In this document: piece by piece, positions 1 to 7,030 of the stretch
Layout: every line of letters begins with the position of its first letter
Position numbering within the stretch: position 1 is the first letter of the stretch
Origin: Spirochaetota bacterium
GTDB taxonomy: Bacteria; Spirochaetota; UBA4802; UB4802
Assembly (NCBI GenBank): GCA_029548025.1
Contig: JAKPOE010000309.1
Coordinates: 1-9,731 of the forward strand
DNA length: 9,731 bases
Reading direction: 5' to 3'
Notes under the pieces: model-generated
Seen by the model: only the letters and a program-made list of their open reading frames with translations
Told to the model about the DNA's origin: nothing
The model's database searches: none
Program-made: the position numbers and the translations under genes

Positions 1-858
1 CGTAAATTCATAAATGGCCCTGAAATAATTGATGCAGCCATCCACACCGCTATTGCAACAGCAAACTACATGCGCATGAATGAAGTAACGGAAGCTATTT
101 TAGACCGTTTTACCTATAAATCCATAATTCCCGAAGATGACAATGTATATCAACAACTTCTTATTGACCACACCTATGCGTTTAGTCGCGGTAAAGCGAT
201 AGAACCTGATAAAAAAATTCCATTTAATCAGATTATTTATCTCTCAGATATTGTTCGCAATAAAAGTAAAGAGGTAAAAATTGAAATCCCTGATTTTGTA
301 TATTTTATGAAAAATGTTATTACCAATAAATTTGTAAGCGATATGCGAAAATCAGATTATAAGTTTTTTGTAAGCCCCCGAAAACAGGCAAAGTTGCAGG
401 ATTTTTTACGAGCAAATGCTTTGTTAAATAACCGTTTTGAGGTTACCATGGATGATTTAAAAGAGATGTATTTAGCATCGTGTACGCTGAATAGCTTTAT
501 TTCTGTTAAAGCAAAGGATAAATCAGAAAAGGATGTATTCCTTGATGCATATCAACAGACCATGGTTCATTTTAATGCCACGGGGGCTATACAGCAAATT
601 GAGTTTTTACTGAACCTTAGACGAATTTTTCAGGAAATCATGGAAAACCCTGAAAAAAAAGAACGTCTGCTTGCTTCGTCCTCAGGTATACTCAGAGGCT
701 TACGAAATCTTTTAAAGAAAATATTTCCATCACGATCATCTGATGAGGAGATTACGCTCGAGACCTTAAAGCGAAGCTTAACCGATTTACAGCCCGCCGT
801 TGAGGAAGTTCGCGAACTTAAAGAAGGAATAACAAAAGATTATTTTGCAATATTATAA
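1..858 (+). CDS. MoxR/RavA-type AAA+ ATPase, C-terminal part (5' end outside window)
   Basis: The frame is open from base 1, so the gene starts upstream; the ATG codons at 70 and 76 are internal. Within the visible 285 residues, AIATAN (17-22) matches the sensor-1 region of MoxR ATPases and ILDRF (33-37) matches their conserved LDRF motif. Residues about 125-153 (SPRKQAKLQDFLRANALLNN, then EVTMDDL) match the helical lid of the family. The Walker A and B motifs must lie upstream. A C-terminal extension of about 130 residues, with a basic patch near LRNLLKKIFPSR, is not recognised. MoxR ATPases are cytoplasmic and typically act with a vWA-domain partner to remodel or insert cofactors into target complexes. 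The vWA gene follows 5 bases downstream, which supports an operon. The family is clear; the target is unknown. Confidence 0.85.
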   Translation, partial: RKFINGPEIIDAAIHTAIATANYMRMNEVTEAILDRFTYKSIIPEDDNVYQQLLIDHTYAFSRGKAIEPDKKIPFNQIIYLSDIVRNKSKEVKIEIPDFVYFMKNVITNKFVSDMRKSDYKFFVSPRKQAKLQDFLRANALLNNRFEVTMDDLKEMYLASCTLNSFISVKAKDKSEKDVFLDAYQQTMVHFNATGAIQQIEFLLNLRRIFQEIMENPEKKERLLASSSGILRGLRNLLKKIFPSRSSDEEITLETLKRSLTDLQPAVEEVRELKEGITKDYFAIL

Positions 859-863
859 AAACT

Positions 864-2504
864 ATGCCACAGATAATTGCAAACATTCAGATGCCATCAC
901 GACCAAGTTTAGACTTTTTTGACTACTGGGATTCATTAGGTTTATTTGATGAGCTATCGGTATTATTACCACCTGAATTTTTTATTATCTTTGAGATAGC
1001 TCAGGTTATATTTACTCCCGAATTGATATCAGAAGCGCTCAATGCCGTTGAAGATATATCCCGTGAAGAAAAAATTGAAGCTCCCAATCGCGATGAGTCT
1101 ATTTTAATAAATCGCGTTGAGCGCATATCGCCATTAAGTGATATTATGGTCATTGACCGTTACCGAACCATTTACGATTTAAAAAAAGCGCTCCCCAGGG
1201 AATTAGCGTGGGAAGATACAATTTTTGATATCAAGCTTTTTAAGCATGAATTACTTGTACAAAAATTTTACGAAGAGAAAGCTGATACATTTAAACCAAT
1301 ATCCACGCTACAGGATGAAAGTGGAAGACAAGCAAACAGATTTGATCAAAAATTTTATCTATTACTTGACCGTTCACGATCCATGGAAATCAGGATGCGA
1401 TCGTTTTTTTCAAAATGTCTTGTGGCAGAATTTTTACGCCGCAAGCTTAACAGCAATGCAAAAATATTTTACCGTCCTTTTGACTCAAAGCCAGGCGACC
1501 TTTTTAAAATAGAAAAAAAAGAAGACTTCCCTTTTTTAATTGAAAGGGTTTTACTTACAACAACTGGTGGAACAAGCACCAATTTGCAGCAAGCTGTGTT
1601 TCAAGCCATCGATGACATTAATTTTGACAAAGATATGCTGAATTCAGAAATACTGGTTGTTACCGATGGTATCAGTAAAATTGATAAATATTTATTAAAG
1701 GAGAAGCTGGGCGATATTAAACTTAATATTTTGAAAGTTGGTCGTGATTTGGCTGAGCCTGATTATTTTGAAATGAAAAAAACATTTGATGCTAACAAAA
1801 TGAAGTTTGATCCTACTGCTCTTAATATTAAAGAGATACAACACAAAATGGATAAATCTCAAGAAGAAGAAGCATTATCGCCATTACAAAAACGGGCTTA
1901 CCGATATATACTTGAATATTCAGAAACGATGTTTAAGGATTTAAAAGAAGTATCGCATCGTTTTGTTGAAATTCCCGATTTAGATCCTTCTTCATTATAT
2001 GAGCTTACTGATGAAAAGTTAGATGCCATTGAAACAGCAGTAGATGATTTCTCTCGAATAGATTTTAATACCAAAACACTGGAAGAACGCAAAAAACTTT
2101 TTAAGCAAGCTTATTTCTTATCTCAGTACGTGACATTGTTACTTGAAAATAAAAAAAATTCCAGTAATCCTATTCTTAAAAACTGTGCCTATAAGCTTAA
2201 GAAGATCACTCAAACTATATTAGCAGATCCATCGTTGTTGCAAATGGTAATGGAAACCGGACGCTTTACTGATAAAGATACATTAAAACTTTCAATGAAA
2301 CAGTTAAAAGAAAAACTAAAAGATATGAAGATGTCTCAAACACCACTTTCAGCCGAAGAAATAAGAAAAGCACAGATGTTACTAACATCCGATTTGGGCG
2401 AGGGCAATATAGGACAATTTTTAAGAGTGCTTTTTATTAAATTATTGGAGTGCATTAAAAAACTACTGCAAAAAATAAAAAACCCCATCAAAAAGAATAA
2501 TTAG
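864..2504 (+). CDS. vWA (MIDAS) domain protein, MoxR partner
   Basis: The 546-residue protein has a central von Willebrand factor A domain at about residues 160-300. The metal-ion-dependent adhesion site looks complete: D169-R-S-R-S173 (DxSxS), the threonine in TTGGTSTN at 237, and D268 in VVTDGIS. No signal peptide or membrane helix is visible, so it is probably cytoplasmic. The regions either side, about 160 residues before and 245 after, are charged, probably helical and not recognised; the C-terminus is lysine-rich. By analogy with RavA-ViaA and other MoxR-vWA pairs it should be the adaptor or metal-binding partner of the ATPase encoded 5 bases upstream. The ATG at 864 is the first sensible start after the upstream stop, although no clear ribosome site precedes it. 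Its stop overlaps the stop of the convergent gene by 4 bases. Confidence 0.85.
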   Translation: MPQIIANIQMPSRPSLDFFDYWDSLGLFDELSVLLPPEFFIIFEIAQVIFTPELISEALNAVEDISREEKIEAPNRDESILINRVERISPLSDIMVIDRYRTIYDLKKALPRELAWEDTIFDIKLFKHELLVQKFYEEKADTFKPISTLQDESGRQANRFDQKFYLLLDRSRSMEIRMRSFFSKCLVAEFLRRKLNSNAKIFYRPFDSKPGDLFKIEKKEDFPFLIERVLLTTTGGTSTNLQQAVFQAIDDINFDKDMLNSEILVVTDGISKIDKYLLKEKLGDIKLNILKVGRDLAEPDYFEMKKTFDANKMKFDPTALNIKEIQHKMDKSQEEEALSPLQKRAYRYILEYSETMFKDLKEVSHRFVEIPDLDPSSLYELTDEKLDAIETAVDDFSRIDFNTKTLEERKKLFKQAYFLSQYVTLLLENKKNSSNPILKNCAYKLKKITQTILADPSLLQMVMETGRFTDKDTLKLSMKQLKEKLKDMKMSQTPLSAEEIRKAQMLLTSDLGEGNIGQFLRVLFIKLLECIKKLLQKIKNPIKKNN

Positions 2505-3466
2505 AGTTTTTCTTTTCGATACCAATTCAAAGTTTCAACCCAGATTTCAATATTATCTTTTTTAGGAATCCATTGAAGCTCTTCTTTTATTTTATTACAA
2601 TCCAATACAAAATTTGACAAGATGAACTGAACATGATCTTTCCGCAAATAATGAATATGCAGGGGTTTTAATAAAATTGATAATATCCTTGTAAATGAAG
2701 GTGTAATATGCTTAATCTGACAATCTAATTGAGCTATTTCTTTTACCTTGACAACCTGTTCCAATTGCGTTGGGACATTATCTGACCCAATATTATACAC
2801 TTTGCCTATTGAAATCGGATTATGGACAATTGATAGCAAAGCTTCAACCACATCATCGGGATGTACAAGTTGATATCGTGAATCACCGTCACCGGCAATA
2901 TATAATCTGTTTGAATCACCCATTGCCATTGCCATATATAAAATAATAAGGATCATTGCATCGTCTACACCGGGCCCGGTAATTATTGTTGGGCGTATAA
3001 TAGTTACCGGCAAACCATCTTCAGCAAACTTTCTGCACAACTTCTCAGCCTTCACCTTGTCCTTACCATACGCCGTGTTGGGTTTGCAAGGATCATCTTC
3101 TTTAATTGGCATAACGTCAGGATTACCATATACCTTCCCACTTGATAAAAAAATAAAATGTTTTATATTATTTTCAGCAGCAGCCCTTAAAAGATTTTCT
3201 GTACTTTTTATATTTATTTTTTTCATGAATCTACGACCATAGTACGAAGCATCTTCAACATCCATTAAATGGAATATTATATCCACATCGCTCATAGCTT
3301 CATCAATAAAATCAGTATCAAGCAAGTTACCCTGTAGAAATGTCACCTCATCAGGTAATTTTGCATCCTTCCACATATCTATGGCCTTAACCTGATACCT
3401 ATCAGTAATGAGCCGTTTTATAAGAGTTTGGCCAATCAAACTGTTACATCCTGTAACCAGAACCAT
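2501..3466 (-). CDS. NAD-dependent epimerase/dehydratase (extended SDR family)
   Basis: This 321-residue extended short-chain dehydrogenase begins with a Rossmann motif, TGCNSLIG (5-12). The usual middle glycine of TGxxGxxG is Ser9 here. D30, after the second beta strand, suggests NAD rather than NADP. The catalytic set is present: S109 in FLSSGKVYG, and Y133 with K137 in YGKDK. IIRPT (157-161) and YNIG (224-227) are also family hallmarks. Such enzymes epimerise, dehydrate or oxidise nucleotide sugars or steroid-like substrates; the substrate cannot be told from sequence. An open frame extends 12 codons upstream to an ATG at 3502. I chose the ATG at 3466 because a GGAGGG site lies 4 bases before it, MVLVTG is the normal family N-terminus, and the upstream ATG lies inside a likely -10 box. 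It is the last gene of a minus-strand run starting with lexA. Confidence 0.87.
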   Translation of the reverse strand: MVLVTGCNSLIGQTLIKRLITDRYQVKAIDMWKDAKLPDEVTFLQGNLLDTDFIDEAMSDVDIIFHLMDVEDASYYGRRFMKKINIKSTENLLRAAAENNIKHFIFLSSGKVYGNPDVMPIKEDDPCKPNTAYGKDKVKAEKLCRKFAEDGLPVTIIRPTIITGPGVDDAMILIILYMAMAMGDSNRLYIAGDGDSRYQLVHPDDVVEALLSIVHNPISIGKVYNIGSDNVPTQLEQVVKVKEIAQLDCQIKHITPSFTRILSILLKPLHIHYLRKDHVQFILSNFVLDCNKIKEELQWIPKKDNIEIWVETLNWYRKEKL

Positions 3467-3470
3467 GGTA

Positions 3471-3476
3471 CCCTCC
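3471..3476 (-). promoter_or_regulatory. Ribosome binding site of the epimerase gene
   Basis: On the minus strand GGAGGG precedes the ATG at 3466 by 4 bases. This is the strongest Shine-Dalgarno site in the window, and it decides the start codon against the two ATGs further upstream in the same frame. Confidence 0.75.
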
Positions 3477-3500
3477 ATAGGATGATCTACATGCCCAAGC

Positions 3501-3528
3501 ATTTTATTTTGATTATTGATTTCGTCAA
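3501..3528 (-). promoter_or_regulatory. Likely sigma-70-type promoter of the epimerase gene
   Basis: Minus strand: -35 TTGACG (3523-3528), a 16-base spacer and -10 TAAAAT (3501-3506), each one mismatch from consensus. Transcription would begin near 3493, giving a leader of about 27 bases that contains the GGAGGG site. The first in-frame ATG (3500-3502) overlaps the -10 box and so would not be transcribed. The epimerase gene may therefore be expressed independently of lexA. Confidence 0.5.
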
Positions 3529-3583
3529 GCGTAAAATAGCGATGATAGCATTAAATATAGAGCCATTACAGATTGCATGGTTA

Positions 3584-4612
3584 CTATTCAAACTCGGTTG
3601 TGCATAATAAAGTTGCTATATTTGAACAATTGTCTAATCTTATTTGTTTTTTATTGATAGTTTGCTGAAGAGTATGTATAAAATTACTTTTTGGAATACC
3701 CCAGAAACGAATTATGCCATCAACTTTTTCAGGTGGAAGGCTATTAAAAATCATAATAAGCTCATCAATATCATTATCATTAAAATGATTAAATTCATAA
3801 TTTGTTAACATAAAGAGTATATGCTCAATAATTTCAACTGTTCTTGTAAAAAGTATATGATTTTCAGGTAATGCGTGTAATGTTATATTCATGAGACCCA
3901 GAATATCACCTGTTTTTGTATTAAACATTTCGGCCCAACGGCAATATAAAAATAACATATATTTATTCTGGTTATATGCACACAAGTTGTATTCATTAAT
4001 ATTAGTTGATGATACTATTGCAACCATTGCATCGTAATCCTTTTCACCTGTATATAATTTTTCCCAATTAGCAAACTTATTCCTATACAGTGATAACCCA
4101 ACAATTGCACTGATTGCACTATCAACATCAGGAAGCAGTGCTATATCATAGAAAAAGGGTATGAGTGTTTCATCATGCATCGATAACAATGCAGTGGTTA
4201 TAGGGTATTGCAATGATTTCTGCTGGTGAAAGTCATTAATGCATCTTTCACGAAAATTGGTAAGCGAATGTCTCCATATCATGACAATATCATCATATAT
4301 TAAATTATGAATAAGTAAAAATTGATCATAATAATCCAATCCTTCCATAAAAGCCAGATAACTCTCAGCTTTCCGGTAAAGGATATCGATGATATACTTA
4401 TCATAATAGTTGGCGCATTCCTGTATCTGGTAGGCAATCTGATCAAAAAGATGTGACAATTCTACAGTGATAACAACATCATAATTAAACAATGAAACTA
4501 TTTTTTCTCTGTTATTATAAAAAAAAAGCAAGCTATCAAACTTAGTTTCGATTTTATAAAATTGGTCTATCAAGTGTCCATAGTGAAATTGTTTATCATA
4601 AACACGATGCAT
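3584..4612 (-). CDS. Unrecognised 342-residue protein, probably all-helical
   Basis: I do not recognise a family. The protein is rich in Tyr, Phe, Ile, Asn and Asp and looks predominantly helical. It has no signal peptide or convincing membrane helix, so it is probably cytoplasmic. Residues about 138-178 (ITTALLSMHDETLIPFFYDI, then a second helix with DSAISAIVGLSLYRN) resemble a HEAT-like pair of antiparallel helices, but one pair is weak evidence. The ATG at 4612 is the first possible start, since an in-frame TAG lies three codons upstream; the ribosome site is poor (GGGG about 11 bases away). The gene lies 84 bases downstream of lexA on the same strand with no obvious terminator between, so it may be co-transcribed with lexA and hence damage-inducible. 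That is inference. The long, intact frame makes it a real gene. Confidence 0.75.
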   Translation of the reverse strand: MHRVYDKQFHYGHLIDQFYKIETKFDSLLFFYNNREKIVSLFNYDVVITVELSHLFDQIAYQIQECANYYDKYIIDILYRKAESYLAFMEGLDYYDQFLLIHNLIYDDIVMIWRHSLTNFRERCINDFHQQKSLQYPITTALLSMHDETLIPFFYDIALLPDVDSAISAIVGLSLYRNKFANWEKLYTGEKDYDAMVAIVSSTNINEYNLCAYNQNKYMLFLYCRWAEMFNTKTGDILGLMNITLHALPENHILFTRTVEIIEHILFMLTNYEFNHFNDNDIDELIMIFNSLPPEKVDGIIRFWGIPKSNFIHTLQQTINKKQIRLDNCSNIATLLCTTEFE

Positions 4613-4696
4613 CGGCGGTAACTACCCCATCCATGTATCCTTAACGATTTAAACCATAATGAGATAGTTAAAAATCATGTCCACTATTTTTTAATA

Positions 4697-5302
4697 TTAA
4701 TATGTTCTGAATATAGCAGCTAATGTGCCCAGTATTGAGATAGTATCAGCAGTTATAACACCATATTTTTCATTTGCAGACAAAAGATGTACCTTCCGCT
4801 CAGTTTTTTTAAGTATCTTGAGCGTAGCTTCATCATCAAGGAGAGCCGCAACAATAGCACCATTGTTAGCGTCCGATTGTTGTTTAACGACAGCTATATC
4901 CCCATTAAAGATACCAGCACCAATCATAGAGTCACCTTTAATCCTTAAAGCAAATAACGTGCCCTGTGGTAGTAATCCAGATGGAAGCTGAATATATGAC
5001 TCAATATTTTCTTGAGCTAATACTGGAATCCCGGCAGCTATGGTACCAACTACTGGTATAGAGCAAACATCAGGATATACATCTTCTTTATTAACTAAAA
5101 GTTCAATAGCACGCGATTTACCAGCCTCACAATGCAGGTATCCTTTTTTTTCTATTGCTTTTAAATGATCATAGGCACCTTTAACCGTAATAGAAAACTG
5201 GTTGCCTATCTCTCGAATTGTTGGAGGGAATCCTGTTTTTTTGATTGATTGCTTTATGAATAAAAAAATGGCTTCCTGTTTTTTTGTTAATGGCTTCACC
5301 AT
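4697..5302 (-). CDS. lexA: LexA repressor, SOS regulator
   Basis: LexA represses DNA-damage genes. When RecA filaments form it cleaves itself, releasing the SOS response. This 201-residue protein has the usual length. The N-terminal winged helix-turn-helix includes GFPPTIREIG (24-33) and GAYDHLKAIEKKGYL (42-56), which I recall as very similar in Leptospira LexA. The C-terminal peptidase domain has the Ala90-Gly91 cleavage bond (VGTIAAGIP), the catalytic Ser125 in GDSM and Lys162 in ATLKIL, so self-cleavage should work. The ATG at 5302 has an AGGAAGG ribosome site 8 bases upstream. A strong promoter with an overlapping palindrome lies just before it, as expected for an autoregulated gene. The unknown gene at 3584-4612 follows after 84 bases. 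Identity is very secure. Confidence 0.97.
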   Translation of the reverse strand: MVKPLTKKQEAIFLFIKQSIKKTGFPPTIREIGNQFSITVKGAYDHLKAIEKKGYLHCEAGKSRAIELLVNKEDVYPDVCSIPVVGTIAAGIPVLAQENIESYIQLPSGLLPQGTLFALRIKGDSMIGAGIFNGDIAVVKQQSDANNGAIVAALLDDEATLKILKKTERKVHLLSANEKYGVITADTISILGTLAAIFRTY

Positions 5303-5310
5303 ACTCTTTA

Positions 5311-5317
5311 CCTTCCT
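5311..5317 (-). promoter_or_regulatory. Ribosome binding site of lexA
   Basis: On the minus strand AGGAAGG lies 8 bases before the lexA ATG. It is a good purine-rich site in a window where most genes lack one. Confidence 0.65.
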
Positions 5318-5328
5318 GATTTAAGACT

Positions 5329-5357
5329 ATAATATACTAATGTATAGTTACTGTCAA
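5329..5357 (-). promoter_or_regulatory. lexA promoter
   Basis: Minus strand: a perfect -35 TTGACA (5352-5357), a 17-base spacer and -10 TATTAT (5329-5334, one mismatch). It lies about 26 bases before the lexA start codon. This is the best promoter match in the window. A 14-base palindrome (5333-5346) lies across the spacer and the -10 box, where a bound repressor would block RNA polymerase. Confidence 0.7.
5333..5346. promoter_or_regulatory. Candidate LexA operator (TATAC-N4-GTATA)
   Basis: This is a perfect inverted repeat, TATAC TAAT GTATA, inside the lexA promoter. LexA is a dimer that commonly binds its own promoter, so position and symmetry suit an autoregulatory box. The sequence matches neither the E. 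coli box (CTG-N10-CAG), the Bacillus box (GAAC-N4-GTTC) nor the Leptospira-type box as I recall it (TTTG-N5-CAAA). A near copy, with one base of the arms different, occurs at 5434-5447. The assignment to LexA is inference. Confidence 0.45.
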
Positions 5358-5374
5358 TTACATTTTTCAATCAT

Positions 5375-5396
5375 AATGTTATATCTCTATAACATT
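5375..5396. repeat. 22-base perfect palindrome, candidate operator
   Basis: The arms AATGTTATA and TATAACATT are exact complements separated by TCTC. The element starts 17 bases upstream of the lexA -35 box. It is not followed by a T-run, so an operator for a dimeric regulator is more likely than a terminator. The TetR-family protein encoded to the right is one candidate ligand and LexA another; neither can be chosen from sequence. Confidence 0.5.
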
Positions 5397-5418
5397 TTTA
5401 AATAGTCACCAATTGCTT

Positions 5419-5447
5419 CCCATGAAAATAATATATACATGGGTATT
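5419..5447. repeat. Overlapping inverted repeats, including a near copy of the lexA palindrome
   Basis: CCCATG (5419-5424) and CATGGG (5438-5443) are a 6-base inverted repeat with a 13-base loop. Overlapping them, TATAC ATGG GTATT (5434-5447) matches the lexA-promoter palindrome TATAC-N4-GTATA in 9 of 10 arm positions with the same spacing. This may be a second binding site for the same regulator. A chance match is possible in DNA this AT-rich. Confidence 0.3.
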
Positions 5448-5673
5448 AAATTAAATAGCTTTCAATTAATTCAACAACAATTTTATTACAAAAAATATTA
5501 AACTCCTTACGGCTACATTGTTTTGCTGCAATGCAATTACTATCTACTGAATATATATTTATTACCATTATTCATCACAAATCAAGGGATTTAATAAATT
5601 TTTTAGTTTTTTTATTAGGCTGTGATACATTTTATTTTTTTTACTAATTAACACTAATTGTCAAAAAGTCAAA

Positions 5674-5697
5674 TTTATATATTGATTTATATATTGA
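5674..5697 (+). repeat. 12-base tandem repeat next to the TetR-family start codon
   Basis: TTTATATATTGA occurs twice in perfect tandem and ends 2 bases before the ATG at 5700. It occupies the place where the ribosome site should be, and no Shine-Dalgarno sequence is present there. It may be an operator or spacer element, or a replication-slippage duplication. Confidence 0.5.
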
Positions 5698-5699
5698 TT

Positions 5700-6314
5700 A
5701 TGGAAGATATTAATCCAAAACAAGAAGAAATCCTGGCAGCTGCAAAAAAAGTTTTTGAGAACTTTGGTTACAAAAAGACTACACTGGATGATGTTGCAGC
5801 ACAATTAACTATTTCACGGACTGCTCTGTACTACTATTATAAAAATAAGGATGACCTTTTTTTAGCGTTAAGTCAATACGAATTAAATAAATACGAACAA
5901 GAATTAAAGAATGCCATTAATGCTTGCTCAACAATAGAGGAAATGCTTGTTGCCTTTTGCAAATGTTTTTTGCCTAAACGCAAACAGTTTAGAGAAATCT
6001 ATAAGCTTGATCCCGAAGAAAGCACCCTGACATTTGCCATTCAAAAAAAGATCAAAAGCATGAATAATGCTATTCACATCAATATATTAACAACTATATT
6101 TAAAAACGACAAAAAAATTAGTCAATTAAGCAACATGGGATATTTTATGACCATTTTAACCTATTCTATACGAGGAATAGTATTTAGCTCATTTGATGCT
6201 TCAACCAAACAAGTTGAAAATGATATGCTCTCTTTTTTTAAAATATTTTATAACGGTTTATTATATACAATATCAGAAAATAGTGAACACAGGAACAGTA
6301 AGGATAAGCTATGA
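5700..6314 (+). CDS. TetR-family transcriptional regulator
   Basis: This is a 204-residue, one-domain-plus-ligand-pocket regulator of the usual TetR size. The N-terminal helix (KQEEILAAAKKVFENFGYKK, 7-26) leads into a helix-turn-helix at about 28-47 (TLDDVAAQLTISRTALYYYY), followed by the family-typical KNKDDLF. The C-terminal part is helical and divergent, as expected for the ligand-binding domain. The frame extends upstream to a TTG at 5658, but the ATG at 5700 gives the normal family N-terminus and is preferred. Its stop overlaps the next start as ATGA, so translation of the tolC-like gene was coupled to it. In this gene order it probably repressed its own efflux operon in response to a toxic ligand. 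The reading frame is intact although its targets downstream are broken. Confidence 0.88.
   Translation: MEDINPKQEEILAAAKKVFENFGYKKTTLDDVAAQLTISRTALYYYYKNKDDLFLALSQYELNKYEQELKNAINACSTIEEMLVAFCKCFLPKRKQFREIYKLDPEESTLTFAIQKKIKSMNNAIHINILTTIFKNDKKISQLSNMGYFMTILTYSIRGIVFSSFDASTKQVENDMLSFFKIFYNGLLYTISENSEHRNSKDKL
6300..6304 (+). promoter_or_regulatory. Ribosome binding site of the tolC remnant
   Basis: AAGGA lies 6 bases before the ATG at 6311, inside the end of the TetR-family gene. With the ATGA overlap it supports 6311 as the original start of the tolC-like gene. Confidence 0.5.
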
Positions 6315-7029
6315 AAATTACACTAAAATCATTGCCGATTATACTATTTACAATAATTATCGCAACCAGTACCGTAGTAATAGCACAGGATGATACATTA
6401 AACTTAAACAATGCCATTACTATCTCACTGCAAAATAATAATTGCTATAAAATAGCACAGGAGAAGGTTCACGAAAAATCCTTAAAAATAAATGAAGTGT
6501 GGGGAGAGTTATGGCCTCAATTCTCCAGCGACGATTCGGCTACACGATGGGTTGCAGATAAGGGAACACTTACTGGCAGTGATGGACAATATACAATAGA
6601 CATAGTCAAAGGAACTATCGCCATAAATCCTGGTGACTTTTACAACAAACTTAAAGCTTCACGTGAAGATTACATCATCAGCGTCAATGATGAGGGAAAA
6701 GTGAAATCTGATACCATTGTCAAAACAATACAGCTTTATTATGGAGTGCTACTTGAGCAGGAAATGGTAAAATTCAGGATGGATTGATAGGGCTTGTAGC
6801 GGCATCACACGCCATTCAATCCCAAAGGGATAATATTGCATCTGCGAAGGAATCAGTCCGTGTTGCCGTTTTGCAATTTAAAAATGGTATGATAGATAAT
6901 ACTGAACTTTTAAATGCAAATGTAGAGTTAAGCAATGCAACCACAATGTATATTCAGGCTCTCTATTATTTTCAGGTTTCCAAAGCAAAACTTAATCGTG
7001 CACTTGGTTATGATTATTTTAGCTTTTGA
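6311..7029 (+). pseudogene. TolC-like outer-membrane efflux protein, internally deleted and frameshifted
   Basis: TolC-family proteins form trimeric outer-membrane channels of tripartite efflux pumps and are usually about 420-480 residues. The first piece (6311-6787, 158 residues) has a signal peptide, probably cut after Ala25 (VVIA-QDD), then LNLNNAITISLQNN and SDTIVKTIQLYYGVLLEQEM, which match the N-terminal family repeat. It then hits a stop. The second piece, in another frame (open from about 6772 to 7029), matches the C-terminal repeat: SQRDNIASAKESVRVAVLQF, then NGMIDNTELLNANVELSNAT and KAKLNRALGYD. Only about 240 residues remain, so roughly 200 from the middle are missing, and the pieces are out of frame near 6772-6787. 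A functional channel is very unlikely. Assembly error is an alternative, but the damaged next gene argues for real decay. Confidence 0.8.
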
Positions 7030-7030
7030 A

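Larger units (their letters stand above)
5303..5699. other. Gene-free regulatory region between lexA and the TetR gene
   Basis: These 397 very AT-rich bases separate the divergent lexA and TetR-family genes. No open frame of note and no RNA gene are visible. The lexA side holds its ribosome site, promoter and palindrome. Further right are a 22-base palindrome (5375-5396), a near copy of the lexA palindrome (5434-5447) overlapped by a CCCATG/CATGGG inverted repeat (5419-5443), and a 12-base tandem repeat (5674-5697) next to the TetR start. From about 5450 to 5640 I see nothing specific beyond A/T runs. I could not place a convincing rightward promoter. Confidence 0.6.

Noticed and set aside
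1225..1512. Open frame of 95 codons on the plus strand
   Set aside because: It lies wholly inside the vWA gene in another frame and has no ribosome site or recognisable motif.
4725..4991. Open frame of 88 codons opposite lexA
   Set aside because: It is antisense to the secure lexA coding region and shows no protein-like features.
5303..5400. Leptospira-type LexA box TTTG-N5-CAAA upstream of lexA
   Set aside because: I looked for it because of the Leptospira-like DNA-binding region, but found no match here.
5589..5617. TAATAAA/TTTATTA inverted repeat with T-runs, a possible terminator
   Set aside because: The stem is entirely A/T in a low-complexity stretch, and no gene ends nearby to need it.
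5658..5699. TTG start 14 codons upstream of the TetR ATG
   Set aside because: The added residues are low-complexity Ile/Tyr/Leu encoded by the tandem repeat, and the family N-terminus fits the ATG at 5700.
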